Shown: positions 1 through 10,089 of the stretch, in pieces | Position numbering within the stretch: position 1 is the first letter of the stretch | Layout: every line of letters begins with the position of its first letter | Origin: Plumapathes pennacea | Lineage: Eukaryota > Cnidaria > Anthozoa > Antipatharia > Myriopathidae | Direction: 5' to 3' | Assembly (NCBI GenBank): GCA_964036295.1 | Contig: OZ038463.1 | Span: forward strand, 19,455,069 to 19,519,068 | DNA length: 64,000 bases | Translations under genes and position numbers: made by a program | The notes under the pieces: generated by a model | The model's database searches: none | What the model was told of the DNA's origin: nothing | What the model saw: the letters and a program-made list of their open reading frames with translations, nothing else

Positions 1-921
1 ATCCCAGGGAACAGTGCGGTCGCGAGCTGCACGGCGGCGAAAACTCTCGTCGTAAGTGATCCAGGCAAAACCTTTGTATTTGGCAAAACCCCGGCAGATA
101 ATGGACTGATACTTGACCAATTCAAGCGCTCTTCGCGGGAAGGTATTGATGACAATGGACATGTAGCGAGTATACGCCTCGATCCACTTAGGAAACGAGT
201 CAATACGCGGTTTTTTAGTTCGCAGTAGTTTGACCGCGGAGCCCGGTACCGAGTCATCCACCCCGAATTTGTAGCGCGATTCGTCACGGACGATCAAACT
301 ATCGGGGAGCAACAGAGCAAGATCAACGTACTCACCCCGAATGATTTTCTCCTGGAGAGCTTCGTCCAGGGGCCTGTCCAAACCAATAGGTGCTGCGGTA
401 CCAGAACGCACGGGCGGAATCTCGGCTGGTCCTGTCGGCAACTGGTACGGACTATGAGGTGATGTAGTTAATGGTTGCGGGGGGACAGGCTGCGGTTGAG
501 AATGCTTCGAAGGCTGGGATTGCTGCCATGCGGCCAGACTGGCTTGCACAGTGTCCTGGATCATGGCGATCTGCGCAGGGGTAAAGGACGCTGGAGTTCC
601 CACTTGGGCTTCTGACTCCGATTCGGTATCGGACTCGTCGGAGCTGGCCTGGTCGTCCGGGGGCACGGTTGAAGGCACCTCTTGCCGTTGTGGGCGTGTG
701 GCAGGGCGTAAACGTTTGACCCGCTTACGAGAGGTAGTTTGGCTGTTCTTTCCTGGCGCCACAGCCCCTCGAAGGCGTGCCAACATTTGCTGGCGATTAC
801 CTTGCAGAGGAAGATTTTTCGCCTGCAAGCGGAGACGTAGGACCTCGGTGGATAGACGAGCCAGCGAGTCTTCTTTGGATCTAGCCGAAGAAGGAGCCGT
901 ACGCTTGGAAACCCGGGGCAT
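1..921 (-). CDS. SAP-domain gag-like ORF of a retroelement, 3'-truncated by the window edge
   Basis: An open minus-strand frame begins at ATG 921-919 and runs 307 codons to base 1 without a stop. The first ~60 residues are basic and contain a SAP-like segment (LRLRLQAKNLPLQGNRQQM, about residues 30-50), a helix-turn-helix DNA-binding fold. A Ser/Asp/Glu-rich stretch and a Gln/Pro-rich linker follow. The last ~80 residues (FPKWIEAYTRYMSI, LVKYQSIICRGF, WITYDESFRRRAA) resemble the conserved core of gag-like first ORFs next to DIRS/YR-type retroelements in cnidarians; that is family recall, not a search. A zinc-knuckle and RT would be expected further left. GC is higher than in neighbouring DNA, fitting a recent insertion. 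No break is visible, so it may be an intact copy. Confidence 0.6.
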   Translation of the reverse strand, partial: MPRVSKRTAPSSARSKEDSLARLSTEVLRLRLQAKNLPLQGNRQQMLARLRGAVAPGKNSQTTSRKRVKRLRPATRPQRQEVPSTVPPDDQASSDESDTESESEAQVGTPASFTPAQIAMIQDTVQASLAAWQQSQPSKHSQPQPVPPQPLTTSPHSPYQLPTGPAEIPPVRSGTAAPIGLDRPLDEALQEKIIRGEYVDLALLLPDSLIVRDESRYKFGVDDSVPGSAVKLLRTKKPRIDSFPKWIEAYTRYMSIVINTFPRRALELVKYQSIICRGFAKYKGFAWITYDESFRRRAARDRTVPWD

Positions 922-1299
922 TGTCCACAGACTCGAAAATATTTTTAAAAAAGTTTGTACTGCAATAATCTATTCAGCAGCAAGGCTTGCACAATATGAA
1001 CTATAACATGATTACTGGCTTTTATATTTAGACAGGTGCTCAATAGGTAGCTTGAACTAGCCAATGCTTGTGGCTGTACTAAAGTAGACCTAGACAACAC
1101 GTGCACGATTGAAGCGACATGAATGCTTCACACAGATTGCTATCTAAGCTACTGACCAATGTAAGGCACGAAAGCCAGACAAGAATAGGATAAAGGAATA
1201 GCGATAAGGAACGACCTTTGGACACGCACGCAAACTTGACCCGTGTCATGCTGGCTCGGGTTCCATTAACTACATTTTACTGTGCCCATGGGGGAAAGT
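922..1299. other. No gene seen; 5' flank of the gag-like ORF
   Basis: AT-rich sequence upstream of the gag-like start codon. It probably includes the 5' region of that element, but I see no terminal repeat, promoter motif or coding frame. Confidence 0.4.
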
Positions 1300-1610
1300 A
1301 AAATTGGCACTAAAACGGGCTAACGGAAACTTGAGCAAAACATACGCTCGAACGGTGTTGTTAATTTTTTGCCTTGAAATTAACATGTGTTACGTTGCAC
1401 CACCCAAAATTTGGTCTTATCTTACAATATTACAGCATCTGGATTGGGCCTAGGGCTTTTCAAAATGTTACAAATTCCTTATCCCCGGGCAAGGAAATTC
1501 TGGACACTTTCTCCTACTTTCTCCAACTGTCTTCTATTGATTTTTTTATAGTTTTCTGTGCTAATTCTTCTGCCGCCGAGACAAAGTTTCAGGAGGTTTG
1601 AAATGGTAAT
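1300..1610 (+). repeat. Dispersed repeat A, copy 1
   Basis: About 300 bp, from CTAACGGAAACTTGAGCAAA through ACATGTGTTACGTTGCACCA to TCTTCTATTGATTTTTTTAT, is nearly identical in the same orientation at 63700-64000 and partly repeated at 1640-1812. It has no credible coding frame. It could be an end of a larger retroelement or a non-autonomous repeat. Confidence 0.75.
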
Positions 1611-1639
1611 TCACTTTTAGGTTTTAAGTGTCTTTCTTA

Positions 1640-1812
1640 TATACCGATTGCCGGAAGTGTAGCACTAAGTCGGGCTAACGGAAACTTGAGGTAAACAAAC
1701 GTTCTGACGGTGTTGTTAATTTTTTGCCTTAAAGTTGACATGTGTTACGTTGTATTACCCATCATTTGGTCTTGCAATATTACAGCATCTGGACTGGGCC
1801 CAGGGCTTGACA
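1640..1812 (+). repeat. Dispersed repeat A, diverged second copy
   Basis: The block starting ATACCGATTGCCGGAAGTGT and ending GCATCTGGACTGGGCCCAGG repeats the first part of the copy at 1300-1610 with substitutions and a short deletion. The two lie in tandem, so the left locus holds one good and one older copy. Confidence 0.7.
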
Positions 1813-2267
1813 TATATGATGTATTAACACTTTGTGCTCGAGCACAATTATCGCTGTGAACACACCATATTTTCAAATACCCACGCCAGAATTCGGGCAC
1901 TGTGAGTACAGTAGTTAAAACAGTTATCTTGCGATCAACTGACTTTATTTGAACACATTTTTAGTCACAGTCACAATCGAAAACAAAAAACTAGAAGCGC
2001 ATGCGCGCTGCCATCATAGCTTGCAAGCCTATTGACGCATTAAATGTAAACTCTGAGTGCAAAAGTCGGATATTAAAAAATTCTGGGATGTGAAAGGAGC
2101 TAGAGTAGAGGTATTGTGAGCGGCCGTTGCAATTATTCGTAATGAAGAGAGCGACGATACAAAGGTACATCCTATATGGATGAAGGACCTGGTGTCTCGG
2201 AGGCTATATAGCTGATTGGATACATATGACTAATAAGTCGGCTGACAGCACTATCGCACTCTTCCGG
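1813..2267. other. No gene seen
   Basis: Unique-looking AT-rich DNA with one GCGCATGCGCGC-like palindrome near 1997-2010. No supported frame or RNA. Confidence 0.4.
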
Positions 2268-2395
2268 GCAAGGGATAATTCACTAAGGCTTGGGGGCCGG
2301 GATTATCTCTCCCCGTTCGGTCTGGAAGTTTCGCGGGTGTTGGCGAGTTGCTCCTCGATCTGGCTTGGGGGCCGGGCAACTTTCCCCCGACCCAC
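2268..2395 (+). ncRNA. Twin stem-loop motif, copy 1 (structured element of unknown class)
   Basis: Two modules of the same design lie 73 bp apart. Module 1 has stem arms GATAATTC (2274-2281) and GGATTATC (2300-2307), loop motif GGCTTGGGGGCC (2287-2298) and a trailing TCTCCCC. Module 2 has arms GTTGC (2347-2351) and GCAAC (2376-2380), the same loop motif GGCTTGGGGGCC (2362-2373) and trailing TTTCCCCC. Both modules recur in opposite orientation at 63163-63284, where module 1's stem is kept with a U-G wobble replaced by U-A. I recognise no RNA family. It may be part of a transposon end rather than a transcript. Confidence 0.4.
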
Positions 2396-2711
2396 TATGT
2401 GTTGTCATGGGGCCGGGTTAAATATCCGGTTTCTCTTTTTTAACTTTCACTGCTTCTTTTGCGATCAAATTTTGTTTTCTTTTCCGTTTTAGAAAAACAA
2501 ATCCACATCCAAGAGCGTATTGAACATACTGCACAGTCAAGTGTGCCAACTACGACATAAAAATGCGTCATCCCGTCACAACATGATTGCACACCTCGGC
2601 GGTGAATCGACATTGATACAGGAAAATCGCTAAGGAAGGCTTTTCATCAACTCTTAAAAAGAGCGAGAGTAGTAACTACCGAATACCCCGCATTTTTGGA
2701 GCATCCCCAGA
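2396..2711. other. No gene seen
   Basis: Low-complexity T-rich stretch followed by unremarkable sequence; nothing supported. Confidence 0.4.
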
Positions 2712-2945
2712 AGACGGTGGATACGCGGATACGCAGTGAAGCTAGACCACCCTCTTTAGTAGAACGAGGAATACATTGGAATTAGACTACCCCTCCCCCT
2801 AAATTGTTGAAGTATATGTGGAAGTGGATACGCGGATACGCAGTAGAATTAGACCACCCTCCCCTACGTTTTTGAAGTACATGTGGGAGTGGATACGCGG
2901 ATGGGTGGTCTGACTTCACCACGTATCCGGATACGCTCTAGTGCG
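2712..2945 (+). repeat. GGATACGCGGATACGC minisatellite, main array
   Basis: About three to four degenerate units of roughly 85 bp. Each carries GTGGATACGCGGATACGCAGT, then ATTAGACCACCC and GAAGTATATGTG. Single related units lie at 3840-3980 and 36815-36892, so this is a dispersed minisatellite family. The array ends with an inverted piece (CCACGTATCCGGATACGC). Confidence 0.7.
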
Positions 2946-3839
2946 GGATTTTCTGTAGTTTAGCCGAGCTAGAAAACTACCCCCAAAATAGGGCACACAA
3001 TCGCCAATTTCGAACGCCCAAAAATTACTTTGCACATCCTTGTCACTAATAGAGACCATAAGTATTTCGCAGCCCGTTAACCTTAAACCTCAATAACTTA
3101 CAAGTAATGTCTGCCAATTTCTGTTATGTTTTCAAAACTCCCCCCGGGAACTCTAGTTGGCAAACTGTAAATGCCAAAATAAAAGACCACGATACACCCT
3201 TTAAGGGGATTCCCTAGTTTTGCATTGCGCATCTTTAGTGCGCACAACACTTTTGAGATGGTGGACATTAAGAAGCACCGAAATTTCAAGATCGAAAGTT
3301 CTTTATACTCGTTTCGCAAATAAGTTTTATTTTTTGTCGTTCCTTGTGGAAGCAGCCACCTTGAAAGTTGAAACTCGTCCCAGTCACCTCTCGGAAAGAC
3401 GTATTTTGAAGTGAATTCGCCCTTTCCTGGATAATTGCGCAAAAATGAGCATGGTGACCCCCCTTTTTTATTTCATGTATTTTAAGAAAATACGACTCCC
3501 CATGATATATCCAAATTTAAACAAAAATTCTTTACTCAATTTTGAAATACTATCATTGAATCACTATTACAATATGTTTTTAGGCGTTTCAGTGCAAGCG
3601 TGTAGATGATCAAATTGCCTATTATTTCATGGTGACCCCCTATTTTTATATTCTATATTCTATATTCTATATTTACCATCATACAATTTTGAAGAGAAAT
3701 ACTGGGCAATGTACAGTGAAAGGGAGAGTGTGACTGCCATGCGTGAGGCATAAAACGTGATGTCTGTCCCAAAACTTATGTTCAAGATTGGAAGTACTTT
3801 CTGAATGGTCAGACAACATAGATGTGTATTGTTACACCA
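2946..3839. other. No gene seen
   Basis: AT-rich DNA with the near-repeated phrase ATGGTGACCCCC (about 3450 and 3630) and a short TATATTC tandem at about 3649-3674. The short open frames here show no family signature. Confidence 0.4.
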
Positions 3840-3980
3840 GCGGTGGATACGCGGACACACAGTCAAGCTAGACCATTCTCTTCAGTGGAACGAGGAATAC
3901 ATTGGAGTTAGGCCACCCCTCCCCCTACATTTTGAAGTATATGTCGAAATGGATACGCTGATACGGGGTTATTCTGTGGT
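3840..3980 (+). repeat. GGATACGC minisatellite, dispersed copy
   Basis: GGTGGATACGCGGACACACAGT, AGGCCACCCCTCCCCCTACA and GAAGTATATGTCG reproduce one to two units of the array at 2712-2945. Confidence 0.65.
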
Positions 3981-4108
3981 TTACCCAAGAAAGAATATAA
4001 AACGAGGAAGAGAAGTTCTCACTAAACATGTGTAAGGTAGAAAGTTATGTAGCAGACAGTAAGTCATCTGAGTATTTACAATGGATCAAATTTCCCCTTG
4101 TCTTACAG

Positions 4109-4264
4109 AGCCTGATTGCCTGGATCATGTTGTTGCCAGAGTCCAGCAGTTTTGAAACTCTGATCAACTACTTCAGTTTTGCCGCGTGGGTCTTCTATGG
4201 CGGCACAGTGGCTGCCCTCCTGTGGCTGCGATACCATCAGCATGATCTAGTCAGACCGTACAGG
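4109..4264 (+). CDS. Single exon of an SLC7 (LAT / b0,+AT-like) amino-acid transporter
   Basis: A 156-bp open segment encodes 52 residues, bounded by acceptor CCTTGTCTTACAG at 4108 and donor AGG|GTATGC at 4265; both junctions are phase 0. The peptide includes LINYFSFAAWVFYGGTVAAL and HDLVRP, closely matching the family signature 'TLINYFSF..W.FYG...A.L...R....L.RP' of light-chain heteromeric transporters, which exchange amino acids across the plasma membrane with an SLC3 heavy chain. It covers a membrane span and following loop late in the protein. No other SLC7 exon is seen within about 10 kb either side, so this is one exon of a gene with very long introns or a stranded copy. The exon itself has no stop or frameshift. 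Confidence 0.65.
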
Positions 4265-5238
4265 GTATGCCATGTGTTCCACTAATATTGTCTTTAAAGT
4301 ATACTGCTGACCTACAAATGGGCAAATGAGTGTTAAATCTCAATTTATTATCAACGTAACTGATAATGTGTAAGTGCACGTGCGCAGACTTTTCACATGA
4401 ATTCAGAATCCCTTTTTACCAACAAGACTCTGCGCTGGTGACGTACACGTGGATGCGCATGTTGACCGCGAGATAGACAGTCCCTGGTACGTGAGTGAGG
4501 AAGACCGACATTTTCAGACTACCGCTTAGGGCCGTTTTACGTTATCAGTGAATGTACTGGAGGAAATACTTGCTGTCTCCAGAACAGTCCCCGTGTTTTG
4601 TGTGGAAGACGCCTTTACTGGGGGCTCATTTTTTACTACAGGCACAATTATCAGAACAAATCTCGCTAAATCGGCGCCAAATCGCCTCGGAAGTCACCAT
4701 AAGCGGCAAGTAAGGATTTTTCTGTTATCTGACCGATTTGAAGAGTAAGATTTTTTTACTTTCACGCGCAAAATGTGATTTGAAAATCTCTCATACAAAT
4801 CCTTATTAACTGATTGGCCATAACGTCATCAGACCGTGTGGGCCGCCTGTGGTTGATGGCTACAAATATTGGGATAATACTGCTTCATAGCGAGGCCTTG
4901 TCTACCATGGACAACTCGATTGCGTCAAGGATACCAATGACGTGACCTCTGACGGCGGGCTATATCACACGCAGTTTGAAGAACCTGACATTCAGGTTAA
5001 CTGGTCAGCGGCTACTCATAACAAAGCTTCTGTCAAAGTAGGCATCGTTGAGGGGTTTCCGTTTTAGCTAACTGGTTGTGTACTAGCTTTCTGCTGTAAG
5101 TCTTTGGTAGTAGTTAGTGCTGTGGTTGATACATTAAGCAGAGTCCTAATTAATGTCGTGTTCAGTCTGTCTGTGATGTACATAAATGTGATTTCTGATG
5201 TCGCCGTTTCTGGTAGCTCGTTAATGTTGTGTTCAATG
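4265..5238. other. No further exon recognised
   Basis: If the SLC7 exon is live this would be intron. No downstream SLC7 exon is visible, and the short frames here look random. Confidence 0.4.
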
Positions 5239-5358
5239 AGGCCTGTTCAAACGCCGAACTTCACATGTGTCGACATACAATGCAAATGAGCAAAATCTAT
5301 TGTTTCAGCTAATTTACATTGTCAACGTATGCGATGTTCGACGTTTGAAACAGGCCTA
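5239..5358. mobile_element. Short hairpin MITE
   Basis: AGGCCTGTTCAAACGCCGAA at the left and its near complement TTCGACGTTTGAAACAGGCCT at the right flank a short core; the inner CAAATGAGC / GCTAATTTAC segments pair as well. The unit is about 120 bp, non-coding and folds into one hairpin, as expected for a miniature inverted-repeat element. Confidence 0.6.
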
Positions 5359-5885
5359 AGTTTCGTATTCAGACTTTCACTAAATGTAGGTGGCTTAGAT
5401 TCGCAGTCAGTACAAGGTACTCTGTGTACTCTTTCCTGTCTATCGTAAGGTTTATCCTTTACGTTGGTCAGTAAGTCCCGTAGAGTCGTGACGGGGTTTG
5501 TGGTCTACCCGGATGTTGTAGATACGTACAGGCTAGCGTTATTTGTACGTTGAGTCACAGGCTCTATATGCATTCGGATAATCAAAAGTAAAAAGATGTT
5601 CAGTCAAAAACTGTAATATGTCATTGAGAATGAAAGAAAACTGTAATGTGTAATAGGGAATGGAAAGATCCCAGTGTATGAAAAAATTGGCTAATTTTTA
5701 AATTATTGGTGGATTTGATCGACCTGGTTAGTTTAGTTTCCAGAAATGCTCACGCCAAAGGCTGTTGTTGGTGACTGATGTTTCTACTCCCTGAGGGGAA
5801 GTCAACTTCAGAGTCAAGCAAAGAAGAAGAAGTCACAAAAACGTCCAGTGACCATGACCACACTAACCCACATCAGAGGCAATGA
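5359..5885. other. No gene seen
   Basis: Unremarkable intergenic sequence. Confidence 0.35.
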
Positions 5886-6290
5886 GATTTTATTTTCCAT
5901 GACACGCTTCACTTTTTAACTGATTCAATATTTATTTCAATCTGTTGATTATTCGACTATGCGAATTAGTGTCCTGACTATGATGATATAATTTCCCCCA
6001 TTAGAACCTGTGACTCAACGTAAAATAAATAAACTAGCTAGCTTTTTCCGTACGACTAGGAATTTATATTCCATAACACATTTCAGTTTTTAACTGAACA
6101 TTTCATTTCTGTTAGTTATTCGAATGCGAATGGCCTGACTTTTATTATATTTATTAACTTCCCCATTTGTTATTCTAAAATTGAAAGCTATCCAGTCTCT
6201 TTTTTTATGTCCCCTGGTAGTTTGAATGCAAATACTCTGACTATGAGATACATGATTGAATGTAACTTCTCAATATTAGAATTTGTGACC
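5886..6290. repeat. Degenerate tandem repeat, about 150-170 bp unit
   Basis: Successive blocks share, in order, TTCCATGACACG / TTCCATAACACA, CTTTTTAACTGA / GTTTTTAACTGA, TATTCGACTATGCGAAT / TATTCGAATGCGAAT, CCTGACTATGATGATATA / CCTGACTTTTATTATATT, then ATTAGAACCTGTGAC / ATTAGAATTTGTGACC. About 2.5 old units. Confidence 0.55.
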
Positions 6291-7297
6291 AATCAACCAT
6301 GTTCATACTGAGAAAGTGCAATATGGTATTTTTAGAGTTTGTGTCATTAGGTCGTAACTTCCTCATACTCCTTGCTAAATATTAGGAAGGTAAGGGTTGC
6401 ACTCAAACTCAATAATTCATTAGATTATCATTTATAAGGTCTTATAGAATGGTATCCAGCTAGAATATATCATGGCCAAAAGTGATGGGATCGAACAGGC
6501 CACTTTCACAATCAGCGCAGTTCGTGAGGCGCACATTTTCTGGTGGGCCACCAGACGATGAAACGTGACGGACAGAACGTCATAGTTGAAATATCAGCCT
6601 AGCACACACCAACTCACACCAACATTGATTTAGAGGGAGTGGGAAATTATACTTACCTTTGATGCTAATTGTTCTATTGCAGTACAAAATAAGTAGCCTT
6701 GGAAAAAAGCAAAAGTCGTCTATTTATATTCAATAAGCATTGTCCCAACAAATTTTGATCATGAAGCAGTCGTAGGTTACTGTGTAGTTTGGCCTTCCGC
6801 AGAGTCACGAAGTTATGTGTCGGAACACCTCGTGACATATTATTTAACGAAAGTGCACATATATCGCTTGCTTAGGCAAACACTTTTTACTTGCGAACTA
6901 TTCTAGAAGCAAATTACACTTTCAGTTATTAAATGTGCAACTGATTTTCTCAGAAAAAAGGAGCGATACTGCTGTATCTGAGACGAAAAACGTGAATTGG
7001 CATCAGTTCTAGTCTGTTCACCTGCGTAGTCTTGACAAGTTATGCCGGTAAGTTCTTTTTTTTTTTTGTCCCCGAACGAAGTGAGGGAAATACTCAAGAC
7101 GCTAATGCAGTAGTATTATCGCCTTATCGGAGACTCCAAGCCTGCCGCCATCTCGAAATCTAATGTTCGTCTGTCAGTCTGTCAGTCTTGCGTGCGACCT
7201 CGTCCCCAGTTCCTATCGCGTCGCTGCAGAACCAATAACAAAGGCCGGATCGATCACGTGTGGCCCTGTAGTTTTACTCGCAATATAAGAAATTAGA
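6291..7297. other. No gene seen
   Basis: AT-rich DNA. The segment CCCCGAACGAAGTGAGGGAA (about 7070-7090), after a T tract, looks like a repeat end but has no partner in this window. Confidence 0.4.
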
Positions 7298-7730
7298 TTG
7301 AACGAAGCAACTACAGTATATCGTAGCTGTGTTCACGAAAATAGAAAACTTGAAACACAACAGTCTCGCGAAGCTCGTCTTCAAAAGAGAAGGGAACAGG
7401 CACGAGCAAGGCGGAATCGTGAAACGATCAAACAGCGCCAAGTTCGTCTCGACAAAAGACGGATTTATGACCGAAAAGAAAACAGCGCATGAATGCCGAT
7501 CGAAAGCGACATGAAGAGAAGCGGGTAACACAGACAACTCCGCAAAGAGAACAGCGCTTGAAAGCGAATCGAGACCTTCAGGAGAAAAAGCGGACCGAAG
7601 AGAAGACTCCGCAAAGACAACAGCGCATGAATGCCGACCAAGCGACATGAACAGAAGCGGGTAACACAGACAACTCCGCAAAGGGAACAGCGCTTGAAAG
7701 CAAATCGGGAGCTTCAGACGCCGTTTTGTG
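7298..7730 (+). pseudogene. Decayed Arg/Glu-rich repeat ORF, probably from a transposable element
   Basis: Short frames encode repeats of the type 'TPxQREQRLxxxRE' and 'SREARLQKRREQARARR'. The DNA repeats internally: ACAACTCCGCAAAGAGAACAGCGCTTG near 7535 recurs near 7670, and ACAGCGCATGAATGCCGA recurs near 7483 and 7620. Strings of ~20-residue E..RQ.RL..R repeats are common in mobile-element ORFs of invertebrates. Several frameshifts and stops break the frame, so no complete protein is possible. The host element is not identified. Confidence 0.5.
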
Positions 7731-8753
7731 TTAAACTCAGATACTTATTTAGAAAGGACAAGCAACAAAGGTTAGTCAGTGGAAATCGAACAATCACCGT
7801 GACAAATAAATTCTATCCCGTATAGCTTGTAACTCGATCACTTCAAGAATGTACTAAAATCTGTATGCTGATCATTTTCGCCAGTTTCGGCTACCGTATT
7901 CGCTCAGAGCAATCGGAACTTGGAGTCTTGAATAATTTAGTCAGATGTCTTATTTTCTGTAATCTGACACGCGGTGATTGCAGCGAGAATCGTTCACAAA
8001 CACTTAGACGTATTACTGGGTCTGAAGCCCGTGTATAATTTGAAGTAAACTGTTCAAGTTTTGCTTTGATTCTGGGAGAAATCTTGCTGTTTTGAGTGGG
8101 TTGACATACAAAACAATTCGAGCCTATTAAATATGCATGCCTGAGTCTGGAGCATGCAATCCAGAGTAAAAACAAATCGCACAGGAAGCCTATTTAATTG
8201 TACTGCCTATGAATTCAAAATTGGAAAATCAGTGTTCCTTTTTTCCCGTACTACGACGGCCGACCAACTTCAAAATTTGAGTATTAAATTTTGAGAACGT
8301 GCTTGGAAGACTGTATGAATTAATTTGACGTGCCGACCGTGGGAAATACGTACTTCGTCACGCAATCGATTCTTTTTTCAACGCAAAAGTATAACACACA
8401 CCATTCTTTTTCTCCTTCCTTTGCGTGTAGCACTTGAGTTCGAAGAAAAGATTGAGTCAACATTTCGGTAAAACAAAGGCTACTCTTGTTGGGAGTTTCC
8501 AAAGTAATATCCCATCAATGGCAGAGTGAGGGGGTATCTGCGATTATCGTATTTCTAGTATTATTATTATTAGAGCCTGTTAGATCCTGTGAGAATCCTC
8601 GCGTAGTAGTTACAACTTCGCGGACAAGCGGACAAGTTCATTTCTCTACGAACCTCACAATTTGAAAGCCATCGCTGCTTTTTACTGATGACACGCGAGT
8701 GACTTCGTTGACCGCAAACCACAAGTAAACAGCAGACCAGGAGGAAGAAAACG
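7731..8753. other. No gene seen
   Basis: Intergenic, AT-rich; no supported frame. Confidence 0.35.
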
Positions 8754-8869
8754 ATGTGTCATAAATATACTCTGCTTTATACCAACAGAACCGTGTTAGT
8801 CGCCATCATCAATTGTGAAATTGGACTGATTTCTGCCGTTCAGGAGGCTGAGGATATATTGCCGCTTGG
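8754..8869 (+). CDS. Possible first coding exon (38 codons) with strong splice donor
   Basis: ATG 8754 (A at -3) opens a frame of 38 codons that includes a hydrophobic run (TVLVAIINCEIGLISAV) and ends at donor CTTGG|GTAAGT (8870), phase 2. I recognise no family. The good donor downstream of an open frame is the only support. No matching acceptor exon could be assigned, so this may be chance. Confidence 0.2.
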
Positions 8870-9189
8870 GTAAGTAAAATTCATGTGTTTTAACTTTCCA
8901 GGTGTTGGCCCTGTATCTACTTGCCCGCTATATGAAACCAAACTGGTTGATTTAGTCTGAATGCATCAAACTCCTGCGCGATTTGGGGGAATGCTGATTT
9001 CAGTATAGACTGCGAAGTATAAAAACGGTGATTGACTTACTTTTTCAACTCTTTTCTAATATTAACTGCTCAGGTAATATTTTCTGGTTACTGCAGGGAA
9101 TTAACATATAGTTTTGTTTTGATCAATTCAATCTGTTTTTATAAAATAAAAGTTATATAACGAGCGGTCTGAGTGGTTCCTAACCGTGT
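8870..9189. other. No gene seen
   Basis: Would be intron if the exon above is real. Nothing recognisable. Confidence 0.3.
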
Positions 9190-9740
9190 TTGCATCAGGC
9201 TATGTACAACGGCGCGCGTTTTATATTTCTTAAATGTAAAAAAGGCTCTTTGTTGTGACAATTGCTCGTATGACCTAATCTCCAGATATAGAATTCCTTT
9301 GAACCATTTGCAATGGGGGTAAGTTCAACTTTAACAAGTTTTGTCGCGTGAAAACGCGACAGATGCTGGGATTCAAGTTTGGTTTGACAAGTGTCCGCAC
9401 ACACCATAAGAATTGAATAAGCAATCTCTGGACTAGAGCGAGACTCCCAAGAGTGATCAACTTCAATTTTCTCTTTCAATTTCTCACCCGAAAAAATATT
9501 ATGCAGTATGGGGAACTTGGCTTTTGAACCTGATTAAACTATAAGTTATAATTACAACACACATTTGCTTCAAAAGGATGAGAAAATCTACATTTTGAGT
9601 TTGGGAGTAATTGCGTGACTTATCTCATTTTCATGCATAATTGTTTTGACAGTTTGACTTCGAACATTTGTTTCTAATCACAGGCCACGATTAATCTAGC
9701 CTGCGCTTCATTACTTACCTGTTCTTTCTAAATTCCAGTC
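9190..9740 (+). repeat. Old tandem duplication, copy 1
   Basis: Aligns with 10090-10695 at a spacing of about 900 bp. Shared phrases include GAGAACTTGGCTTTTGA-like, ACTATAAGTTATAATTACAACAC, TTGACTTCGAACATTTGTTTCTAATCA and CACGATTAATCTAGCCTGCGCTTCA. It ends in an acceptor-like CTGTTCTTTCTAAATTCCAG (9738). Confidence 0.65.
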
Positions 9741-10089
9741 GGCCTGTTTCATTTCTGAGCTATTATCACCGCGGTTTTGATGAATTCACGGCTGTTTGAT
9801 GAGCGTATGTTAAAGCTGAAAAACCCAGCCGGGAGCCACTTCAGCTTGTCGAAATGGTATCGTTTGATTATGTTTGCTTTCCTTCGCTTAGCTTTAACCA
9901 GCTGGACGAAGAAAAATGCGAAAGTGAATATAATGAACAATCAAAGCAGCGTGGCCGCTGTAAGGTCGCCCATATATGTTATACTGCCTGATCGGGATTA
10001 ATTTTTTGCGCCAAAGTAAGAGAAGGTTTGCGCGAAATCTGAGCAATCTCGTACCCAGACCCTCCAATGTAGACGAAACTCGAAGGCTG
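9741..10089. other. No gene seen between the two duplication copies
   Basis: Contains an open frame at 9777-10001 with no family signature. The phrase CTGAAAAACCCAGCCGGGAG has a counterpart at about 10730, so the duplication extends a little past the acceptor-like site. Confidence 0.35.

Noticed and set aside
551..1006. 151-codon plus-strand frame
   Set aside because: It is the shadow of the gag-like ORF, whose minus-strand translation carries the conserved sequence.
3098..3442. 114-codon minus-strand frame
   Set aside because: No family pattern, low-complexity AT-rich DNA, no splice signals.
7274..7681. 135-codon minus-strand frame
   Set aside because: Mirror of the Arg/Glu-rich repeat sequence on the plus strand, where the repeats resemble known element ORFs.
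9163..9190. tRNA-like A-box phrase GAGCGGTCTGAGTGGTT
   Set aside because: No matching B box or cloverleaf arms follow at tRNA or SINE spacing.
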